Of a stretch of DNA of 64,000 bases, positions 23,801 to 34,103 are shown piece after piece. This stretch comes from Epiperipatus broadwayi (taxonomy: Eukaryota; Onychophora; Udeonychophora; Euonychophora; Peripatidae). Both the position numbers and the translations under genes were made by a program. How positions within the stretch are numbered: the first letter of the stretch is position 1; each line of letters starts with the position of its first letter. The notes under the pieces are model-generated. The model was not told the origin of the DNA and made no database searches. It saw nothing but the letters and a program-made list of their open reading frames with translations. The stretch covers positions 436,001-500,000 of the forward strand of contig JAQFVV010000321.1 of NCBI GenBank assembly GCA_028023455.1, in the 5' to 3' direction.

Positions 23801-24059
23801 TCCATAACATAATAATATACAAATTGTTTTTCAATGAAATAGATGCATTTTGCTTAGCAATTATGTGCTAGTCATATTTTAAAAATAAACCTATCTCAAT
23901 TTGTTTTGTTATGCAAAATTATCTAAGCAAAATAATTAAATATTTATTACTGTATCTTTCTTTTGTTACCATTTTTACATAGGAAACAGATAATTTTTTT
24001 TTTCATAATGATACTACAATTGGATTTTTTGCTGTATTAATGAGCCAATTGTAAAGAGA
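20831..24059. other. Unassigned AT-rich region with one dispersed repeat pair
   Basis: No exon found. Segments at about 21425-21540 and 22360-22470 are diverged copies: both carry TACAAAGTTGCTT or GCAAAGTTGCTT, GGTTAGCATAG or GGTAGCATAG, and GTAATTAATA, like an old SINE or MITE. At 22185-22204 there is a small perfect hairpin, ATGCGAAA-ACGC-TTTCGCAT. At 22050-22115 a short direct repeat of CAGGAACTTTCA occurs twice. Nothing else can be supported. Confidence 0.45.
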
Positions 24060-24172
24060 ATATTATAATTTTTATTAGTCATTCATTAGTCTAGAAATTA
24101 TCCATTTAATGAATATTTCTTTAGTACAATTTTCACTATACCATTCTCACGTAAGATAGGCGGCCGGTTGCT
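24060..24172. repeat. Dispersed repeat family R, third copy
   Basis: TTTTTATTAGTCATTCATTA then AATGAATATTTCTTTAGT and TCACTATACCATTCTCAC parallel the 20278 copy. It lies directly beside the Penelope-type insertion at 24184, and the ATTCATTTAAT target of that insertion directly follows it. Confidence 0.55.
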
Positions 24173-24780
24173 ATTCATTTAATAAATTAAAAATCCGAAA
24201 AAATGTTTCTTCTTTTCTTTAAAAAATATAGTCCATAAAAACCAATATTTATCAAATATAGATTCACCAACCAATTTCTTTAAAAAACTTGTTCTTTATT
24301 TAACTATATAAAATTTACATTCAATAAGCAACGTTTCGACTATTTCTATCCTTATAGTCTTTTTCAAGCCACTAAGAAAAATACAAACAATATTATCAAT
24401 AAATAAATAAATACACAAATAAAACAAAAATTAAAATTAAAAATACAAATATAAAATAAAAATAAAATAGAATAAAAAATAAAATAAAATATAAAATAGA
24501 ATAAAAAATAAAATAAAAATATATATAAAAATATAAAATATTACCTTCCCCAAAAATCCAACAAAAAAATCTCAAAGAAATAAAAACCCTTTTTATTTAT
24601 AACTAACAATTAAATTATTTAAATGGATAAAATTCCTCAAACTAGTCATTAATTGTTATCTTAATCTATCAGTTTTCTATTCATATATGGTTTAAATTCC
24701 TATTAATGTAAAAATTTTCCTTTAAAAACCTTTCTTTATAATTATTTACAGTTTCCAAAAGTTCAATTTATTTTCATAGG

Positions 24781-24912
24781 TGTAAATTTGGTCATACTGA
24801 TTACAAAATTGAACTTTTGGAAACTGTAAATAATTATAAAGAAAGGTTTTTAAAGGAAAATTTTTACATTAAGGAATTTAAACCATATATGAATAGAAAA
24901 CTGATAGATTAA
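24781..24912 (+). pseudogene. C-terminal end of a Penelope-like GIY-YIG endonuclease ORF
   Basis: Forty-three codons open to a TAA stop at 24910. The stretch begins CKFGHTDYKIELLE and ends RFLKENFYIKEFKPYMN plus a few residues. The block K-E-N-F-Y-I-K-x-F-K-P-x-M-N matches the end of the GIY-YIG nuclease domain of Penelope-like elements, where the Glu before the aromatic pair is the metal-binding residue. Everything upstream (RT, N-terminus) is absent because the spacer begins here. The left arm carries the same segment inverted but shifted out of frame by a 2 bp indel. Confidence 0.65.
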
Positions 24913-25194
24913 GATAACAATTAATGACTAGTTTGAGGAATTTTATCCATTTAAATAATTTAATTGTTAGTTATAAATAAAAAGGGTTTTTATTTCTTTG
25001 AGATTTTTTTGTTGGATTTTTGGGGAAGGTAATATTTTATATTTTTATATATATTTATTTTTTATTTTTTATTCTATTTTATATTTTATTTTTTATTCTA
25101 TTTTATTTTTATTTTTATTTTATATTTGTATTTTTAATTTTAATTTTTGTTTTATTTGTGTATTTATTTATTTATTGATAATATTGTTTGTATT

Positions 25195-25255
25195 TTTCTT
25201 AGTGGCTTGAAAAAGACTATAAGGATAGAAATAGTCGAAACGTTGCTTATTGAAT
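25195..25255 (+). other. Hairpin followed by GAAACGTTG in the Penelope-like tail
   Basis: GACTAT (25215) pairs with ATAGTC across a 10-base loop and is followed directly by GAAACGTTGC; TTGAAAA precedes it. Penelope-like elements often carry hammerhead ribozymes whose core is CUGANGA, helix II, GAAA. Here the helix and GAAAC half are kept while the CUGANGA half has become TTGAAAA. The mirrored copy is at 24318-24378. A degenerate hammerhead is an inference. Confidence 0.4.
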
Positions 25256-25344
25256 GTAAATTTTATATAGTTAAATAAAGAACAAGTTTTTTAAAGAAAT
25301 TGGTTGGTGAATCTATATTTGATAAATATTGGTATTCATTTAAT

Positions 25345-26667
25345 ATTGTTATAACTATAATTTATTTTAAATTGAGGTTCCAAGTGTAAATTATAGATAA
25401 TCAGGATATTTTGAGTGAAGCATAAAACTTTAGGGAAACTTTTCAAGGGAAGTAAATCCCAAGTTAATGATTCTTTGATCAGAAGAATTGATTTATGGAA
25501 ATGGAAATGATTTTTACATGCTGCCAAAAGTAAAAAAAAAAAAAAAAATCATTCTATTAAATATTTAAGAAAATTTTAAAGTGGAAAATAATTTTAAAAT
25601 AATGAAAAATGAATATCGTTTTTGATTATAATCAGTCTCGGAACATTCTTTTTGAAATACATTACCCAGAATTGTTTGTAAGCAAACTCAAAACGAGTCA
25701 GTTTTAATAAACTAGCAAATGATTTTTCATTTATCAATGCTCATTTATTCAGTCTGAGATTGATTATATTCCTACATGTTACATATTTAAGCAGTGGTAA
25801 AAAGTGCTTACATACTGCTGAAATTAGTAATCTTTGATTATAAATAAATCATAAAAGGGATGTTTGTAAAATGAAATTAAGAATTTAAAATATACGTTTT
25901 TATTGAATCGTTTGATATATATCTTGACTTAATTATAGTAAAAATAATGTTTTTTTTTTAGCATTTGTAATTATGATATAGCTTTCTTTTTATAATTTTT
26001 ATAAAAATGTATTAAATATAAAAACAAATCTTAAGAGGCTGTAACTTGTGAGCTCATGTGATGTTTAGCACACAGTTGATTGGTTGAACATCACAATTTC
26101 ATCAATTGACCAAACTGAGATTTCACTCTTATTTTATTCAGCAGAAATTTTTTTAGCTGTCTGAACTATATAAGGCAAAATATTATATTGTTTCAGTTTG
26201 TAATGATATCAATTTATTAAGTGTGATTCTAAATAGACTTTTATTCCAGAAATGTAAGTTATTATGTTTTGAATAATGAAATGAATTTATAACGAAAGAA
26301 TAGGGATGAGAACAAACCTTGTAAACAATATTTGATATATTATATGTGTGGAAGAAAGCAATTAAAAGTGTATGCTTCAAGTTTTTAAACATTACTAATC
26401 AGATGATAGTTTGGTAAGAATGAAGAGTAATATTAAATGCAAAATATGAAACTGTGTCCTAAGCTATAGTAAAAATATTCTTTTAATTGCCTATATGCAG
26501 ATGTAATGTGAGGAATTGCACAAATCTTGTAAAACTATAATTTTGTTGCTCAAAAATGTCCTGGAATTAATCAATATTCCCCAACTCATGACTGGAATTT
26601 GATTCAAAATTTGTTTTATTAATCTACTCTTGTTATTGTCTTACATGAATTTTTTTTAATATATATT
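25345..26667. other. Unassigned AT-rich sequence
   Basis: No exon, coding relic or paired repeat recognised. A TTAAATAT-rich stretch and a 17-A run near 25530 are the only notable textures. Confidence 0.45.
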
Positions 26668-27662
26668 TATATACAAACTTTTTCTAGATTATATTAATAA
26701 TTCATCACTGCTTTATTGAGCATGTAAAACACTCTCAATCCAAAGCACAAGATAGAGTCTTTGAAAAGATAAAAATGGTCTATCTTATCCTTTTACCTAT
26801 ATTCCTTTATATAGGTCAATCTAAAGCATTTTGAAATGAGTGCATGAGGATTTTAAATTGATCACATTACTTCTTTTAAAGCTATATTTTAGCTATTGAT
26901 ATTTGTAAAATTTTTCAATTTACTGCTTGTCAATATGAGATTAAATAATGAAATATGTAAATACAAACTTTTCCTAGTAGTTATATTCTAATTAGATTAA
27001 CAACTCAACACTATTTTATTGAGCACTTTAAGTACTCTCAATTCAAAGTATAAGATAGAGTCTTTGAAAATATAAGAATAGACTTTTATTCTCTTACCTA
27101 TATCTCTTTATATAGGTCAATCTAAAGACTTTAAAATGAGACCGTGAAAACCTTAAATTGATCACATTACTTCTTTTAAAGCTCTTCACACTAATTTCAA
27201 AAGTACTTTAGATTGGCCTATATTAAGAAATATAGGTAAAAGGATAAGACAGTCTGTTCTTATATTTTCAAAGACTATCCTATGCTTTGAATTGAGAGTA
27301 TTTCACATGCTCAATAAACCAGCATTGATTTGTTAATCTAATTATTATGTAATATTAGCCACTAGGAAAAGTTTGTATTTTCATATTTTATTACTTCATC
27401 AAATATTGATTGACAAGCAATAAATTGAAAAATTTCATGAATGTCAATAGTTAAAGTATAGCTTTAAAATAAATATGATTAATTTAGTATCTTCCTGCTC
27501 TCATTTCAAAGTGCTTTAGATTCACCTATATAAATGAACATAGGTAAAAGGATAAGATGATCTATTCTTATCTTTTCAAAGACTCTATCTTGTGCTTTAG
27601 ATTGAGAGTATTTCACATACTCATTAAACCAGCATTGTGTTGAGTTGTTAATCTAATTAATA
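26668..27662. repeat. Cluster of four related repeat units, two per orientation
   Basis: Each unit contains TATTGAGCA, CACTCTCAAT, GATAGAGTCTTTGAAAA, CTTTTACCTATAT and TATAGGTCAATCTAAAG. They occur in + orientation at about 26690-26880 and 26985-27180, and inverted at about 27190-27360 and 27490-27660. Long shared outer segments (AAACTTTTCCTAG, and the ATTTTTCAATTTACTGCTTG block) are also inverted between left and right halves. So the locus is a large imperfect palindrome of a MITE-like element that inserted or duplicated repeatedly. The cluster abuts the long-LTR element. Confidence 0.75.
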
Positions 27663-28105
27663 TATATATATGTTAATCTAATATATATATATATGTATTG
27701 AAGCTGTGCATATATATATAAATATATATATGCTGGCTTCACCATTCACTGTGGACTAACTAAGACCCTAAGTCCAACCACAGTAAATGTATGTTTCTTT
27801 TTCAAACTAAATTTATCGTTTTCTCAAAGAGTTGCCTAAATTAAAGAAGAAATTGTGTTAAAGAAAAAAGATTTAATAAAATAAAATATAGAAAGTTAAA
27901 ATTATATTTGCAACTATTTTTAAAATATATGTTGGAAGAATTCGATAAGATAAATTTTCTTAATTAAATAGAATCCATTAAGAAAAGGAATTAATTAATA
28001 AAACATTTTCTGAATTAGATAAAAAAATAGATAACAGGAAAAATTTGAAACAACGGGCATGATTCACTACTAATTAGCAGATTAAAAACATAACGGAAAA
28101 AAGGG

Positions 28106-28113
28106 TATAAATA
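28106..28113 (+). promoter_or_regulatory. TATA box of the 5' LTR
   Basis: GGGTATAAATAAAG stands about 400 bp into the LTR, the usual place for a U3 promoter; the identical sequence is at 34507 in the other LTR. Confidence 0.5.
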
Positions 28114-28248
28114 AAGAACTTTTCTTTTGTTCTTGGTCTTATGCTTGCTGGTAATCTGTGCTGAAGGTCTGAGAGAAACCTTAAGAATTTCGTTGGAAGA
28201 AATTTTGCTGAAAGATTGGACAATATAGCAAACTCTTGTTTGCTGTAC

Positions 28249-28538
28249 TTACTTCAAGCTGCACTCTATTCTTTCAGCATAGAAATAAAAGAATCCAGAA
28301 ATGTGTTGCTCTGCAAAAATGCAGGGGTAACTTCTTTGCCTTCGCTCTCCTGAGCTGTTCCTGATGCAGGAGTCGTAATCATGTAAGCCAGCCAGAGAAC
28401 TAAAGTATCTGCCCTGTATCCGTGAAAATCTGCCCTCAAAAACATGGAAAAACAAATTTGAAGAACCGAGAAGACATACAGGGAAACATCAAATGAACTC
28501 ATTTGACCCACCCATCTAGTTACCGGTAACATTCCCAT
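28249..28538 (-). other. Conserved antisense open block in the 5' LTR
   Basis: On the minus strand two overlapping frames (90 and 68 codons) are open through a GC-richer block. Its roughly 220 bp are identical by eye in both LTRs, while neighbouring LTR sequence shows about 2 percent differences. On the minus strand the 68-codon frame runs into a GAA|GTAAGT sequence near 28254, a consensus-like splice donor. I recognise no domain. It could be a captured host exon, an antisense accessory exon, or chance. The copy at 34650-34903 shows the same features. Confidence 0.3.
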
Positions 28539-30317
28539 AAATTATTAAAATATCTATGTAATTTGCAAATTCAATGTATATTTATGCTTTTCTATATATA
28601 TATGTTTTTTTAAAACTATGTATTCGAGTCTTGTGAAATTATATTTCATTAATTGCTTTCTTTTTTCTTTAAATACTTTAATGGGTGGTAGGGTTATTAC
28701 ATATAGTGGCGGTGGTAATTCTTATTAATTTAATTGAAAAATGCTTCGTTTAACTTTCCGCCATTATACTCCCGTAATTAAGTTATTTATTTTATATAAA
28801 TATTTATTTAGAAAGAAAAGGAAGCAAATCATAGAAAGTGCAAAACTATTTTAAAATCAAGATTTAAATTGCTAAATATTCTATTATAAAACTTTCCAAA
28901 CTTTAACTTAGTTTTTTTTATATATATATAAAAGAAGGATCCTTATCAAATGCCATTATATTTTAGTCAATGAAGGGTTACAAATTTAAAGTTATATTTT
29001 GAAGAGCGTGAAATAAAATGTTCGCATTTATATTTTTGTAATAAGAGAGAGTGCATTTTGACAATATGTATTAAAAATTATTAAATAGTATTGACTCTGG
29101 GTTGTATTGGTTAAACTTCAACTAAATCAATAAAATATCCGCCCTCTTGTTTTAGTGATCTGAATTTTATAAAAGGGAAGTTACTATTTTTCTGCAGATT
29201 TTCAGTGATGGTTGAGCGTTCGTAATATATATATGTTTTTGCAGAGGGTTTCTTTTTTAAATTTAAAGGTCGTTGACCGTATTTATATGATATCGTGCCT
29301 CGGGTGATCTACTGGGCCGCTCAGCATATATTACAGTGCTTCTTTTTGCCAAGTTCGCTTAGGTTAACATACCTACATTTGGATTTTCTTAAAATAAATA
29401 AAATGTTCTGGATCTCATGTCGATATCAGCTCCTTCAATGTATGTAACTGGACATAAGCAATAAAACTCCGATCCTGAATCCGGGTCACGCGTTTAGCGA
29501 ACGGGTTCCATTTTTCTTTCTAACCTAGCTTTGAGACGGAGAGCTATCCGGTCTTGTGTTAATCTCTTGGTAACTGTTATGTCTTGAGCCTCACAGTCTA
29601 CTATATGCTCTCGCCTTTGTGCATGGTCTTGTATATTTATATTTATTAGGAAATCTTTCTCAAAATCTCATAGAAATGTTCAATTATGGCTGGAAATTCC
29701 TGCTGGGGTCACTTTATCATTCTTCTTAAATCATAAGTAGGGCTGTGATTTAAACCTGTCTGAAGTGTTTAGTTGAGTTTGACCACCTATTTATTTCTGT
29801 TCTCCAACCACAGAGTTAATGAATCATGTCTCTCTCTCTTGATTTCTTTTACGTAACACTTCCATTGGCTGGAATATTTTAAAGAAGAAATTATAACGTA
29901 AAAATTTTGTCTGTTCTTATCATTACGATCAATGGATCTTTCATATATGTCTATCCGGTTGCAGTGAAAATAGCCTGCGACACTATTAATAAAGCATTGT
30001 GTGAATTATTTTAATGTCAATAATAAAAATTTCTGTTATCTTTCATTCACTATAAATAAAACCACTTAGTATTGTTTTTCTTTTGTAACATACATATGTA
30101 CATCCATTATATATGTCAAAATTCCTTTTCGTGGTCTCTTCTCTTCCTGACCACCAGGCATACATTAAGATTAAATTCTAGTGAGGTTTGGGGAGTAAGT
30201 CGCTTAGTAGCAATCTAGAGGAGTAGGTGAGGTTCGAACCCCCTCTATCTGCATTTCTAGGTTAGGTTAAAGCAGCTCTACTTTTCTTACCGTTACAGTT
30301 TTTTTTTTTGTATTATC

Positions 30318-30335
30318 TGGCATCCCAAGTGTGGC
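30318..30335 (+). other. Candidate primer-binding site
   Basis: TGGCATCCCAAGTGTGG begins 20 bases after the 5' LTR end, beyond a T tract. Primer-binding sites usually start with TGG to pair with a tRNA CCA end. The tRNA is not identified and the distance is longer than usual. Confidence 0.3.
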
Positions 30336-30980
30336 CTTACTGTTTAGAGACAGACCCTGAGATATAATAATAGGAATTTCATGATCAGAAGAATTTTTTT
30401 TGTGTGTGTGTGTTTTTTGAAAATAATTATAGTGAATGACAGAAGTTTATATATTTTTCTTTTGCACTTTCTGTGTTTGCTATCAGTAGTACAGCTTACA
30501 AGATGTGAAATCAATCAGTTCGGTTGAAAATCAAAACCAAATCAGATATTAATGTATTTTTCTTTCTTTTGCTAGGAAGGGAGACAGAGTGATCAAACAA
30601 GGAGCAGAGAAAAGATGGGCTCAAGTAGAATTTTTTACCCCCCCTCAGCAGTTGTAATCATATTTTATTGAAGTGTATATCAAGTACACATAGTTATAGT
30701 CACATATATAACACACAGAACAGGGTAGTAAATAAGTAAATAAACAAGGATAGGGCAGGATCTATGCATAGGATAAGAGATAGATAGAAAGCTGGCAGGT
30801 TAAAAAAGGACGACAGTTGCAGGAATTGTTGGGAGAGTGAAGCAAATTTTTGACAAGTAAAAGTAGAAAAATAAGACAAATTTTAAGAATAGTATTAGTA
30901 GAAAGACTAAAAACAACAGCAAACCAAATATTTTTTTTTCTTGTATATTTTTTTTAGCTATTCGTATTTCTCTAGAAAAT

Positions 30981-31560
30981 ATGTATAGTCCAGAAGGAGA
31001 CATAGATTCACCGGAACAACAATGGGTACGGAAATTGATGGAAACTATGTTACAAAAAGTAGAAGAATGCAAAGAAGAATGTAGACAATATAGAGCAGAA
31101 ATCAACAGGATGAAAGAAGAGAGAAACAATGAAACAAAAACGACAGAAGAGAATCAGCCAAGAAATGAGAATCTCCAATGTGAAAATAAGGAAAGCATAA
31201 AAGTCATGGAAAGAACAGACAACCCAATGGTGGCAAGATTTATCCACATCAAAACTTTTCAGGGCGACATAGGAGAAAACCCCATGGCACACTTGCAAAG
31301 TTTACAAGAGCTGTTCATGTTCCAGGAACTCAGAGAAGCTGAAAAGTTATCAGTTGCAGTTAATCATTTACATGGATCTGCCTGGAATTGGTGGGACTGT
31401 ATAAGTAACAAACCAGTAACATTTGCAGATTACCACATTGCCTTACTTAAAAGTTTTTGGAGTGAAGAGAGGCAAGATGAAATAATGCACCGTATATCTC
31501 AAGAAAAGTATTGTACTTCAAAAGGAGAAACTCACACCCAGTTTTTTTTTGCGGCAAGTG
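30981..31560 (+). pseudogene. Gag of the long-LTR element (frameshifted)
   Basis: The frame opens at 30981 and reads as gag up to a run of nine T at 31542-31550, after which the correct frame continues in the next entry. Residues 20-60 are a charged coiled coil (VEECKEECRQYRAEINRMKE). From about residue 83 the Ty3/gypsy gag core follows: F-x-G-D then NPMAHLQSLQELF, LHGSAWNWWDCI and FADYHIALLKSFW. The remaining frame to 31682 is out of register. No CCHC knuckle is visible. Gag would form the particle that packages element RNA; this copy needs a one-base slip or is simply broken. Confidence 0.75.
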
Positions 31561-32841
31561 TCTTTGTTAAAATCATTGACTGCTTTCCACTTATCAGAGG
31601 GGCAGATTATTCGGACAATGAGGTACAATATGCCTCTCCACATACAACAATTGATGCTGGGCTACCGCAGCTGTGGAATTGATGAGATGGTAGACTTACT
31701 AACTGCTATAGATTTTGGCAACCTAAATAAAGAGCATGCAGACAAAGGAAAAAGAATTGACACACCCAAAATACAGATGGTGGCTGTCAGGAACTGCTAT
31801 GATGATGATAAAAACACACAGCCATTCCAGAAAAATATGAGTCCTATAATTTATATACCCCAGATAGAACTCCAGGATGAAACAGAAGAAATTATTGAGG
31901 GAAATGAAAGAATGGCATCAGCATTCATGTGCGAACTGGAAGATGATCACAGAACACCACTCTCAGAGTGCCCCACAATTAAAGCACTGTTAGAAGATGT
32001 CCCAATTACAGCTTTAATAGACAGTGGCAGTCAAGTGTCACTGGTGTCAAAAGAATGATGGGATGCAACAATAGGAACTCATGTACTACCGATCTCACCT
32101 AGAAAATCTTATGCTATATTGGCTAATGGAGAAAAAGCCAACATAGGAACACATCGTTTGGGACTGGATATTAAGATAGGAGCAACAAATGTAAAACACA
32201 TATTTCAGATAATGCCAGGCTTGATTTATGATGTACTGTTAGGGTCGGACTTCTTAGAAAGACATGACTCAGGAATAAACTATAGAGAAAATAAGTTTAC
32301 ATTTTACAACAACAAGTTAGATTTTCATAAATGGAAAACCCAAGAGACAACCAATATAACCTGCATACAGGAACCAACTAATCTTGAACGAACAGAAAAT
32401 GAAACAAAAGGCCAGATGGAATTAGAGATAGAAGGGCAGAGCATACCTCACCTTGCCTTCAAGCGTTTTACTCATCAATTTAATGATCACGAGATATTTC
32501 AAAAACGCACCATGGCAGGTCAGGAAAAACAAACTACTTTATCAAGTGGCAGCACAGTTCTAGGTTTGAAACCACATTTACCCATACCAAAATCACTGAC
32601 CAAGGGATCTAACTATGAGCCAGTTTCATCATCAGAACACATAAGAGGGAAACAGCCAAATAACAGAGCACCATTAATAAGGAATTTCAACTTGACTTCT
32701 AGCAAAAGAATTGATAGAAGACAAGGAAATAAAGTTGACACAGCTCAGAGAGCTAATAACAAGGCCCAGAGAGGAAGGTCCACTGAAAAAAAAAAAAGTT
32801 TAAATAGAGTGCTCCATTCAAAAGTAATTTTTTTTACATGA
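31549..32841 (+). pseudogene. Gag C-terminus and aspartic protease, one in-frame stop
   Basis: This continues gag in the next frame (MPLHIQQLMLGYRSCGIDEM). The retropepsin-like active site ALIDSGSQVSLVS at about 32010-32050 carries the catalytic Asp in D-S-G. A TGA at 32056-32058 interrupts the frame three codons after this motif. The same frame then resumes with the flap region ILANGEKANIGTHRLGLDIK and DVLLGSDFL near 32230-32260, the second conserved protease motif. After the protease the frame runs on for about 180 residues, Lys/Arg-rich and without recognisable RT motifs, to a stop at 32841. Protease processes gag. The stop may be a true mutation or a readthrough-type signal; with the upstream slip, mutation is likelier. 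Confidence 0.75.
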
Positions 32842-32958
32842 ACCCCAAGGTATGACCAGGACACATCATATGGACAACGAAATCATATTATAGGCTTTCA
32901 GTTTTTTTTTTTTGGGTGTATGTTTTGCAAATATTGGCATTGTTATAATATATTAATT

Positions 32959-33818
32959 CAGTGGTGCCCAACCTTTAACTTGACGCGAGCCAGTTGAGAA
33001 TTTAAAAAAATTTGGGGAGCCACAATTATATATTACATTTTTCATATTACATTTATAAACATGGTACTTGGGTACTAAACCTGCAATGTAGGGAGATAGG
33101 TGGGGGGGGGGATGGCCTATTCACATTGGTATCAATCCGCCGTTTCAAATGTGGCCAAAATAACGTGTACACGGATCTTTCTCGATGAAAACATCAATAT
33201 ATACAGCAAAATATATATGTGTACACGAATCTATCTCGATAAAAACAACTATTTACAGCACTAAACATCAATATATATATACAGCAAAATATATATGTGT
33301 ACACGGATAAAAACAACTGTTTACAGCACTAAACATCGATATATACAGCAAAATATATACGTGTACATGGATCTATCTCGATAAAAACTATTTCCAGCAT
33401 TAAACACAATATATATACAGCTCCAAACCAAACGTCTACAAGGATCTTTCTCGATAAAAACAACAATATATACAAGAGCACTAAACACAATATATATATA
33501 GCACCAAACACAGCAAAAAAAAAAAATGGTGTAATATGTTAAAAAGAAAAAAAAAATGTAAATACATTTTATTTATTAAAAATTTGGTAACATACATATA
33601 AATTACAATTACAGGAAAAATATATTTTATTTAATGTGAAACCTGACACTGCATATCGTTATTGTTTGTATTGTAAAAATGTTTATTTTTTAGTGTGTGC
33701 ATGTGCCATCAAGGAACATAAAATATTTTATCAATTTTTTTGAAGAGTGCAATTCGAGCCACATTAAACAGTTACGCGAGCCACATGTGACTCGCGAGCT
33801 ACGGGTTGGGCATCCCTG
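32959..33818. mobile_element. 860 bp hAT-type non-autonomous transposon inside the LTR element
   Basis: The terminal inverted repeats are CAGTGGTGCCCAACC and GGTTGGGCATCCCTG. The 8 bp target duplication TATTAATT lies at 32951-32958 and 33819-33826. Both are hallmarks of hAT elements. Sub-terminal GAGCCACA and GCGAGCCA motifs are repeated in inverted form. The centre has degenerate tandem copies of a unit with GTGTACACGGATC, TCTCGATAAAAAC and ATATATACAGCA (about 33160-33500). No transposase. It inserted after the LTR element, in the segment following the protease frame. Confidence 0.9.
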
Positions 33819-34103
33819 TATTAATTAATATTATTATATACTTCTTTTTTAATATATATATAATGCACATATCAGCATTGTGATAAACTTTCAGTTTTTT
33901 TTTACTAATATAATTTATTTATCAGTATTATTATAAACTTTCGGTTTGTTTTTATAAACTGCACATATCAGTATTATTTCATGTAAATACACTAATATTC
34001 TGTATAATAGGAGCGCTCTTTCCGGATCACTCTGCTTCTCTCTGCAAAATCGTAGCTTTAGTCATTTTTTTTTATTTGTTTTTTTTAATGGGTTCTAGGA
34101 ATA

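Larger units (their letters stand above)
24184..25333. mobile_element. Inverted pair of Penelope-like element 3' ends (fold-back insertion)
   Basis: Two near-identical 528-529 bp arms (24241-24769 and 24806-25333) face away from each other across a 36 bp spacer. The right arm runs: end of an endonuclease reading frame, long A/T microsatellite, a hairpin plus GAAACGTTG motif, and terminus. The left arm is its reverse complement. ATTCATTTAAT occurs at 24173-24183 and again at 25334-25344, an 11 bp target-site duplication bracketing the whole structure, so both arms arrived as one event. The arms differ by only a few changes, including a 2 bp indel near 24705/24865. Head-to-head partial copies are a known habit of Penelope-like elements; the family call rests on the coding end described next. 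Confidence 0.75.
27699..30297 (+). repeat. 5' LTR (2599 bp)
   Basis: Nearly identical to 34104-36704. It contains a TATA box at 28106, an antisense open block (28249-28538), a GC-richer core near 29280-29530, and at 30225-30245 a GAGGTTCGAACCCC sequence that matches a pol III B box, reminiscent of a tRNA-like or SINE-like segment captured in the LTR. With a start just after the TATA box, U3 would be about 430 bp and R-U5 about 2.1 kb, an unusually long leader. Confidence 0.85.

Noticed and set aside
24998-25210. 70-codon frame rich in F, I, L and Y
   Set aside because: It is translation of the TTTTATTTTA microsatellite in the right Penelope arm; low complexity.
30800-31298. Minus-strand open frames opposite gag (109 and 82 codons)
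   Set aside because: They overlap the gag frame on the other strand and have hydrophobic, low-complexity content caused by its Glu/Lys-rich codons.
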